Below, in pieces: positions 56,879 to 64,000 of a stretch of DNA of 64,000 nt; within the stretch, counting starts at the first letter, position 1, and the number at the start of each line of letters is the position of its first letter. The notes beneath the pieces were generated by a model. That model did no database searches. It worked only from the letters and a program-made list of their open reading frames with translations, and was not told the DNA's origin. The position numbers and the translations under genes are program-made. Source of the DNA: Symbiodinium natans (taxonomy: Eukaryota; Sar; Dinophyceae; Suessiales; Symbiodiniaceae); the NCBI GenBank assembly GCA_905221605.1, contig CAJNDS010000023.1, forward strand, positions 40,001 to 104,000, in the 5' to 3' direction.

Positions 56879-57383
56879 GTAACTGCGAGGCCGCCTTGGC
56901 CAGGGCGCCCGGGCGGCTAAGCGGAAGGACGAGTGTGGGTGAGGAGGGAGCAGGGGCAGTGCAGTGCAGGGGGGGTAGGAGGTTCTTGGGGGAGGAAGCA
57001 ACGACTGCAGGATATGAAAGGAGCATCTGTTTGGCGGGGGGTACAAGAAGGTTATGGCGGGTGGCTGTTACTTGACACAAGAAAGTGGGCGACCGGACAC
57101 CGATCGGCCAGGGGGGATTGAGAGGTTAGGGCAAGGTTACCTTTGCAAGGTTCCCTGACTAGGATCTCAATGTCCAGCCTCGGCGGATTAGATGGATCCC
57201 CTCCTCATACCTCCTCATCCCCTCCTCATCCCCTCCCTCATCCGCCTCCCTCCCCTCCCCACTGCCTTGAAAAATCAAACACTAGCTCCAAAAAAAGCAA
57301 AACGTTTCGTTCAAAACGTTTCGTACAAAACGTTTCGGTCAAAACGTTATTGGGATCCAAACCCTATACAATTTCAATAAACC

Positions 57384-57880
57384 TAAACCCTAAACCCTAA
57401 ACCCTAAACCCTAAACCCTAAACCCTAAACCCTAAACCCTAAACCCTAAACCCTAAACCCTAAACCCTAAACCCTAAACCCTAAACCCTAAACCCTAAGC
57501 CCTAAGCCCTAAGCCCTAAGCCCTAAGCCCTAAGCCCTAAGCCCTAAGCCCTAAGCCCTAAGCCCTAAGCCCTAAACCCTAAACGCGCTATAAAACCTTT
57601 TTTAAACGATCTAAAAGTTGAAGGACAGCCCCATACGACATCGACGAACTCCCTTCATGCAAGGCTACAGCCTAGGGACGCTGTTATCGCGTTATCAAAA
57701 GACACTTTCCTCAAGTGCTTTAGGCGCCAACTTCACTGGCGAACCCTAAGCCCGAAACCCTAAACCCCAAAGCCTAAAGCCTAAACCCTAAACCCTAAAC
57801 CCCAAAGCCTAAAGCCTAAAGCCTAAAGCCTAAAGCCTAAACCCTAAACCCTAAACCCTAAACCCTAAAGCCTAAACCCT
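57384..57880. repeat. Telomere repeat block ordered by variant
   Basis: About 16 CCCTAAA units (57384-57497), then about 11 CCCTAAG units (57498-57575), then CCCTAAA, a ~150 bp unique gap, then mixed CCCTAAA and CCTAAAG units (57745-57880). The variants are grouped rather than mixed. Confidence 0.95.
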
Positions 57881-57904
57881 TACACATACCTCACAAACCC
57901 GAAT

Positions 57905-58150
57905 GCATGCAAGTCGCACAGTCGCACACACACAGATCCTACATCAAGTCGCAATCAATCAAGTCGCATCAAGTCGCAATCTTCGCACAATGTCGCATTC
58001 CACAATCCTCCACGAACCCGAATGCACTCATATCCTTCCAAGTCGCACTAATGCATACACGAAGCTTCACACACCAAGTCGCACTGCACACAAGCTGATT
58101 CAAAGTTGCACCAATGCAGACACGAGGCTTCACACAAGGCTTTGCTGAAA
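57905..58150. repeat. Dispersed AAGTCGCA motif cluster
   Basis: AAGTCGCA or near forms recur about ten times at irregular spacing (57910, 57946, 57961, 57971, 58039, 58077 and others), with CACACACA and CACGAAGCTTCACACA phrases. No coding signal. Confidence 0.7.
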
Positions 58151-58261
58151 GATCGCAGGTTGCACCAATTTGGAGCCCGCCACATTCAAAATCAGATGTG
58201 GGGAATAAAGTTCCGCTTTTTTCTTTTCTTACTTGAGCAGCTTTAGCAACTGCTTTCGCAG

Positions 58262-58359
58262 GGCCAGCTCATTGACTTCACCGAGCAGACAGGTGAATGG
58301 ACGGTCGCCACGTTTTCCGCGGACATGGCCAGGGCCTTTCTTTGTCACTCTGTTTTGAG
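58262..58359 (+). CDS. Exon C of the unidentified gene
   Basis: Acceptor CTTTCGCAG ends at 58261. 32 codons plus two bases: GQLIDFTEQTGEWTVATFSA, DMARAFLCHSVL. Start phase 0 suits exon B. The natural end is TTGAG|GATGTG, a GA donor, and phase 2 fits exon D. Confidence 0.5.
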
Positions 58360-58816
58360 GATGTGCCATTTCTACTTACGCTATAGATGGGATCGACTCC
58401 CTGGACAGCAGCAATGGATAGTAAAACAAGAAGAGGTCAAGAGAAGTCGAGCCTGCATACTCGTTTCTTGATTCGTGGCTGCTTCGATCCTCCTTGCCGT
58501 CGGAACATCAGAGCCGAGAGCTGTCTGCGGTTTGGTATGTTGTGAACCGCCACATGAATTAAGCCAATGACGCTTTGTGAGGTTACGGTGCCGGAGTCCA
58601 ATCTCAGGTGGGCACCGCTCCTTTGTCACGTGAGTGTGCGCGGGGAGGGTCAGTGTAATCCACGCAGGCCTCTGTCAGCCGAAGATCTGCAGGACTGCGA
58701 CATTGCTTTGGGACCTGCGTCCCCCACTGTGAAGTCGTCATAGACGTCATACCTGTTTTGGCACGCGGATCTTGCCCGGCAACTCTCTGATCTCCATGAT
58801 AGCCTTGGCCTGTGAG

Positions 58817-59009
58817 GTCAGACACCGGTGTCATGGGGGCCGAGCTCACCGACAACCTCTCACAGAAAGGGTACGATGGCATTCAGGGCAACATCAGGAG
58901 AACCGGCTGAGGTCTCGGAGGTGCAAATGTTGATGCGAGGTACGCCCTTTGCAAGCTCTTCATCGCACCGGAAGACTTGACAGAGATGGTGAGCACGGCA
59001 GACAGGCAC
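58817..59009 (+). CDS. Exon D/E of the unidentified gene, with an in-frame TGA
   Basis: After acceptor CTGTGAG (58816) the frame reads SDTGVMGAELTDNLSQKG, YDGIQGNIRRTG, then TGA at about 58909, then GLGGANVDARYALCKLFIAP and EDLTEM before donor ATG|GTGAGC. The sense is plain on both sides of the stop in the same frame, so either a very short intron removes it or the gene is dead. Confidence 0.4.
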
Positions 59010-59636
59010 TCCCGCAAACTTGGTACTGCGCACTTAGTATCCACAAATATCCACAATGTAGACCCATCACTTGTGCCTTACATGGTCAGACATTTGTGTC
59101 ACTTCTACACCCCGAGGATCGTCTGTCCTAGTTTTTTCGTTCCCCCGGCAGCCTGAGATGCGGGGGATGCGAGGGATGCGGGGGGGGGGACTCGAGGGAC
59201 GCGAGGGACGTGGGGCACATGGGCTCGAAATCGTCTAGGTCTCCAGTTCCAGTCAAAGTTTTTTGGATCCGCAGGTTCCATCTTCGAAGAATTGGGAATC
59301 CGAAGCCGCAACACCAATGTACACCGTCAGCCTCCCTTTTCCTGCTCCTTCCTCCAATTCTTTTGGTCCTTGTTGCCCCTCGACAGCCAAGAGAGACTTC
59401 ACGCAAGATCTGTTTCCGCCCGTGCCTCACAAGTCCTGTGCACAGGGCCGGCAAAGTGCGATTCGGTTGACCCTGGGACCCTGTAAAGCCCGAACGACAT
59501 CCCGTAGACCCTAGACAATCGTAATCAACCCCTTAACATGTGGAAAAGACTCATCCGAACATCTCAACCCCAAACGAAAGTCGTATTCAAATCCGCAGAG
59601 ATGCCCTTTCCAATCCTTGCCTCCCTTTTTTCAGCC

Positions 59637-60152
59637 TTCCCCTCCGCTGTATTGAAGCATGGTGAAGCAGTCTACAACTCAGCCATTGCTGCTTGCAGGC
59701 TGATCAAGACTTTAAGCAAAACTTACTCATGTAGGTTGAAGGCTCTCTTCTTTTGGGATCCGGGCTTCCGACTTCAGAGCCGGAACCATAGGGTTTGGGA
59801 TGCAAGCATCCACGTAGGCTTGGAGAGCTGCGCTAAACCGTCGCATGATGAGGTCTGTTAGAAGGGTGTTTCTAATCCTGATGGTGAGAAATTTTCACCA
59901 ACTCAGAATCTGATTCAGCTTTCTGCAGGTGCGTGGAGGGCGGGGCGTTTTCCCGACTTGCCCCTGAGCTTGAGACAGGCTACTTGGGCAAGGAGCAGCC
60001 AAGCATATGAAGCACATCAATTGAACCAAGTCCCAGCTGGAGTTCTGCAGGATGGCAAAGGGAAGACGTTGTCTGTAGATCTGGAAAGCACCGACACCGC
60101 TGACTTCCTTCGAGAGCTCGGCCCCCTGATTCCATCTTTCAAATCCAAGTAA
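59637..60152 (+). CDS. Possible later exons, same strand
   Basis: Around 59640-59700, after TTTTTTCAG, FPSAVLKHGEAVYNSAIAAC precedes a GC donor-like AG|GCTGAT. At about 60035-60152 a frame reads AGVLQDGKGKTLSVDLESTD and TADFLRELGPLIPSFKSK, ending in TAA: a likely terminal exon. Phases between them were not resolved. Confidence 0.35.
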
Positions 60153-60636
60153 TGCTACGACACGATACGAAGGTCCCCTTTGAAGATCTTTGAGGATGCT
60201 ATAGAAACTGTTGCCTCCTCAGCTTGTGACCTTGTCCTGGTCGTGATGCAGTCTGTGTATGTCCGTGTCATCGCCCTAGGTTGGAACATTACTTCGACCT
60301 TTCGTAGAAACCGAGCTGGGCTTCGATATCTATAGCCGAAGCAGTGCGCCAGGGTTCTGCCTCGCTGAGAAGGTTTTGGGAAGGTTTGCGCGTGCATCCC
60401 TGCGTGCGTAGGTGGGTGGGTTGTTCGATGTGTCAGTGGGTGGGTGCGCGGTGCGCGCGGACCTAAGATTTTGCTTCATCGCAAGGATACTCACAATCAC
60501 TTTACACTCAAAAGACGCAGCCCTTGCTTCGGCAGCTGCAATTCCCGAGTACTGGCTTTCGCTTACCCTGCTCGCCACTGCTCGCATGTAAGAGGGATGC
60601 GAACCATGATCCGTATCAACCTTATGTCTTCGATAT

Positions 60637-60706
60637 GGAGCGGCCCCTCGTCTACTGCTCCTGAAGCACCAGTGTGGTGCTAATAAAGTGCTAGCTTTGC
60701 CCAGCA
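60637..60706 (+). repeat. Dispersed hairpin repeat, copy 2
   Basis: Matches 11316-11384. Core AGCACCA-GTG-TGGTGCT is a perfect hairpin. Confidence 0.6.
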
Positions 60707-60899
60707 CAAAGTGCAACAGCAAGGTTACGGCCTGGCTAACGACCACGCTGAATAAGCAACTTGTTTTTGGGGCGGTGAAGTGCGAAACCTCGCTTTTTGC
60801 GATGTTTCTGTGCGTGGTTGCTTTGGAGTGCATGTCCGAAAGCCCCATTTTTACTGATGACCGAGGCTCACCGAAGTGTTTGAGGCTCGAATCCACTGT

Positions 60900-61170
60900 A
60901 AATAACAAACATCGTTTTGGCACGTCGACGATTTTTCGACTTTCAGCAGCCGCATTCTTGAAGAAGTTCTTTTTCGGAAATCCTGGTATTCACAGCGCAT
61001 TTGCAGGTTCCGAGAGGTTTTGCGAGACGCTTATTTTTGAAAGGGCTTAGGGTACACGTTTCTGGACGAGCACACAGGTAAGGGTTCAAGGTTGTGTACT
61101 TTGCGTGGAAATGCTGGTGTTGACAGCTTGCAGGTTCAGTCTACTCTACTTACTTTGTGTAGGGTTGTTT
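60900..61170. other. Intergenic, repeat remnants
   Basis: Phrases CCTGGTATTCACAGCGC (60981) and TGCTGGTGTTGACAGC (61111) resemble the palindrome core of the 23 kb array. No gene. Confidence 0.4.
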
Positions 61171-61174
61171 TTTT

Positions 61175-61665
61175 CGGGATGAGGTTTGGAGTTTTGGGTT
61201 GAAGGTTTTGGGCTTGCGCGATTTTATGGTGGGATGAGGTTTTGGGTCTAGGGGTTTTGCATGATTTTGTTTGATGAGGTTTTGGGTTTTGGGTTTATTG
61301 TTTCGGCTTGCATGATTTTTTTGGGACGAGGTTTTGGGTTTAAGGTAGAGGGTGGGGCTTGCGTGATTCTTGTCTGTACGCTACCACCCTCCCACCCCAC
61401 CCCCACCTCCACACCCCTCCACCCGCACCCCCGCCCCCACCCCCACCCCCTCCCACCTTCCGGACCCCCCCGCACTCACCCCCACCCCTCCCCCCCCACC
61501 CTCGTTCAGGGTAAGGGTTCTGGGCTTGCAGGATGTTTCTTTGGATGAGGTTTAGGGAATAGGATTTAAGTTTTGGCTTGCAAGATTCTGTTGGGACGAG
61601 AGTTTGGGTTAAGGGTAAAGGGTTGGGTTTAGGCTTGCGTGAATCTTGTCTGTACGCTACCGCCC
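61175..61665. repeat. Degenerate tandem repeat (~45-60 bp)
   Basis: Units of the form GGGATGAGGTTTTGGGTTT, AAGGTTTTGGGCTTGC, ATGATTTT recur six or seven times. A longer phrase GCTTGCGTGATTCTTGTCTG followed by TACGCTACC occurs at 61359 and, with one change, at 61633. A C-rich CCCACC run (61385-61500) interrupts. Some GGGTTTAGGG parts look telomere-derived. Confidence 0.75.
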
Positions 61666-61879
61666 ACCCCCTCCACATCAGAAACAGATCGGCGCACCCC
61701 AAAGCATGCAAAACCTGCGGGGTCACTAACCACGCCAGAAGCAATAACAAGGCCTCTGAATCTCTAGATCTCCACATTCGCCCACTCCACGCGCACACTC
61801 CCCCCACTCCCCCACTCCGCCTGCACTCCCGGAAATTTGGCACTTTTGGGGCTGGACACCAGTGAGACGCAGGCCCAAA

Positions 61880-62640
61880 AGGTTGTAGGCTTGGCCTCGT
61901 TACGTTTCAGGAATGGATTAGCCGAATGACCCGAAACCCAACCCTCGGCCCCAAGCCTTCAAGCGCTCGCCCTCAACCCCTTCCCAAGCCCTCAAACTCT
62001 CAACCTTAATCATGTTGGCCCTGGAGGGATTTAATATGAAACCTGCAAGCTGCGTGACTCCTGAAACTTAGGGCCTTCTCGGTGCTGGTGGAGGTTGAGC
62101 CCTCTTGCATTTTGGTCACCAGGTCATCGTAAGGTAGCCACCAGAGGTTTCCTCTTTCAAGAGAGGCTGAGATGAGGAGATGTTGGACATGGGTTAAGTT
62201 GATTTTGTTGCGCAAGGCCTGATCAGGATGGGCCGTTGTCTTGTGTACACTGACTTAAGTGCATTCTGGTGCGAGAGATACTGCAGTCTTCTGACTTTTT
62301 CTTTTTCTGCCAGTAGCTGTCGCATAGTCTAGAGGCTACAAGCATCCACCGGGCCCTTTGCAGAGTTTTGTGAGGTACGATGATGTCACTTCCTTTCAGC
62401 GAGGATGAGGCGTCCGATCATGCCCAATGTTAGCTGTTGATTTAGACACGCTGGTCAGATGCATGTAGACATGTCGAACGACATGGCGCCAATGCAGTGT
62501 AACGCCAGACCACGAGCATGTTTTAGCGCAGTGATCATACACAAATAGTCTTCCAATCATCTTCAGGATCTCTACTCCGCTCCAGAGCTCGAGAATGAAG
62601 AAGCTGCCAGCTTCCTCTCGATGATGTGCGATCCCTGAAG
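61880..62640. other. No recognised gene
   Basis: Short open frames on both strands without motifs or boundaries. Confidence 0.4.
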
Positions 62641-62772
62641 TTAACACGGTTTATGGATTTGGTTGATTTTGCTCTCCAAAGGTGGCGAGCGAAAGTCATG
62701 ATCCTGCTCAATTCAGGGCTCGACGTGCTTGTCTGCCTCAGACGGCATTTGAGTTTACTGCAGCTGTTGTGC

Positions 62773-63270
62773 AGGCCTGGTGCCACTACGCTGACGCTGA
62801 CTCCAAAGGCCATCACTGATCAGGATCCTGTGGAGTGCGTGCCCCAGGAAGAGTTGTGGAAGGGTCGGAGTTTGATATACAATTTGACACTATTCCGTGC
62901 ATTTTGTTATGCAATGTGCCATGCAGAAGGCCACAGCTTACCATCCTGCCGGGGATGCTTTGCATCTTCAGCATGGACAGGCAAAGCGGCACAAGCTCGT
63001 TCAAGTTTTAGACAGTTCAAAGTGTCGCGAGTGGCTGTCAACAACTGCGAAGGTATAAGTTTTCGTGCAGCTCAGATGAGAAAGCCTTGTCGCTTTCTGC
63101 TTTCTTTTTAGATGCTCCACGCGAGTATGCCCCAGCCTCGCTCTCTTGGTGTCAAGTATACCACGCGACGAGAGTGCACTTGCATCAAGGATATCAAGGC
63201 ATGTGTCCTGCCATGTCAAGGTCATTGACAACATCACTGGGGACTTGACATTCTTAACTGGCGTGTGGAC
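62773..63270 (+). CDS. Candidate exons of an unidentified gene
   Basis: 62927-63052 is the best: acceptor GCCATGCAG, 42 codons (KATAYHPAGDALHLQHGQAK, RHKLVQVLDSSKCREWLSTT, AK), donor AAG|GTATAAG. Upstream, after TTTACTGCAG, a frame reads VVQAWCHYADADSK. Downstream, after a TTTCTTTTTAG acceptor at 63111, a frame closes with HVKVIDNITGDLTFLTGVWT and TAA near 63272. The set looks like the 3' part of a gene; family unknown. Confidence 0.4.
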
Positions 63271-63290
63271 CTAAACCTCCTGATAGCACA

Positions 63291-63770
63291 GTGTCGTCGG
63301 TCTATTCCCCTATTCGCCTCCATTGCCAAGTCCATCAGCGGGCCCTCGCAGCCAAAGACGACAGAATGTGTGCCTGTCTGCGGCTCGGGGTAGTTCAAGG
63401 TTCCAGAGCCTGCCCTTATGCCACGTTCAGTGGGATTTTGCTCGAGGTCGTGTCCATGGGCATGAGATATGCCTTTGGTGTAGATGAACCATGGAAGACT
63501 TGGGTGGCTTACGCGAAAGCCGGCTGGGACACCATTACAAGGTCCGCTATTCGAGGTTGTTGCTTTCCTAGGACTTGCAAACGCTGCTGGATTGGCAGGC
63601 ATCCCACAGCCAGGTGGGATCCTGATATGTATTACGATCCTGACGCAGACCAAACGTCTGGCAAGTCCTACACTTGCCATGGCGGTTTTTCTGATGGCAC
63701 GGTCTCCCAGAAGCTGCTTTGCTTGTTGCAACTGCAGTAGTATTCACGACTCTGGGTCTTGATGCAGACG
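63291..63770 (+). other. Open region with one hydrophobic frame
   Basis: The frame at 63484-63762 reads PLFEVVAFLGLANAAGLAG and PQPGGILICITILTQTK, possibly membrane-spanning. Competing frames are also open, so I do not call a gene. From 63770 to the end nothing is seen. Confidence 0.25.
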
Positions 63771-64000
63771 CAGCGCAATGCACTGCGTGTCTACTGCAGT
63801 GTTTCCCATAGTCTGACTTGTACTTAAACATATTTAATATGAACTTCGCAACGCACAGAAATGGAATGTTTGCACACGCACTGGCGTCACAATGCACCTC
63901 GCGCTCGGCACGCTGTACGGCATGCTTCTGCACTCATGCAAGTGTTGCAAGCGCAAGATGCTCAGCTTTTCGAATTCAGCACAAGCGAGGGGCTGTCATC

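Overview
This window looks like nuclear DNA of a dinoflagellate, probably of the Symbiodiniaceae/Suessiales kind. No single feature proves it, but several agree: CCCTAAA-type telomere repeats, very low gene density, huge trinucleotide arrays, introns that need GA or GC donor sites to restore the reading frame, Ty3-type retroelements whose Gag carries CCCH zinc fingers, and a ubiquitin-like N-terminus on an E2-fold protein. Most long open frames are low-complexity artefacts. The real genes are either single-exon frames or chains of 40-180 nt exons that I stitched by hand from protein motifs and splice phase.

Layout. 1-2.5 kb: two copies of a ~540 bp direct repeat, with hairpins and a 10-bp minisatellite between them. 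3.8-5.5 kb: a frameshifted relic of a superfamily-1 helicase. 9.1-10.5 kb: an uninterrupted pantothenate kinase gene. 14.0-19.9 kb: a multi-exon SET-domain methyltransferase of the Rubisco-LSMT/SETD3 type, with a G/C-run satellite and a trinucleotide tract in its introns. 20.7-25.0 kb: CAA/CAG, AGT and TAGG arrays around a tandem array of covarying palindromes.

25.0-37.2 kb holds two same-strand LTR-retroelement pieces that share a 20-base primer-site-like sequence. The larger one is the main discovery. Its protease is followed directly by the reverse transcriptase thumb and RNase H, then integrase and a methyltransferase-like domain. The fingers and palm of the reverse transcriptase, with YVDD, lie at the far 3' end, so the enzyme is split and its halves are out of order. 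37.5-41.3 kb: AT-rich DNA, a second site of the 15-16 kb satellite, a CTCCTA minisatellite and duplicated exon-like modules.

41.6-42.5 kb: a ubiquitin-like plus E2-fold (UBC) protein with Lys where the catalytic Cys should be. 43.2-45.9 kb: interstitial telomere repeats in alternating orientation. 48.5-50.9 kb: a degraded DIRS-like reverse transcriptase/RNase H. 54.6-55.4 kb: another AGT array. 56.2-60.2 kb: exons of an unidentified gene, whose intron holds a telomere-variant block at 57.4-57.9 kb. 61.2-61.7 kb: a degenerate tandem repeat. 62.7-63.3 kb: further exon candidates.

The genes do not form a pathway. They are housekeeping or regulatory genes separated by repeats and dead mobile elements. 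Every functional call rests on motifs read by eye; no search was run.
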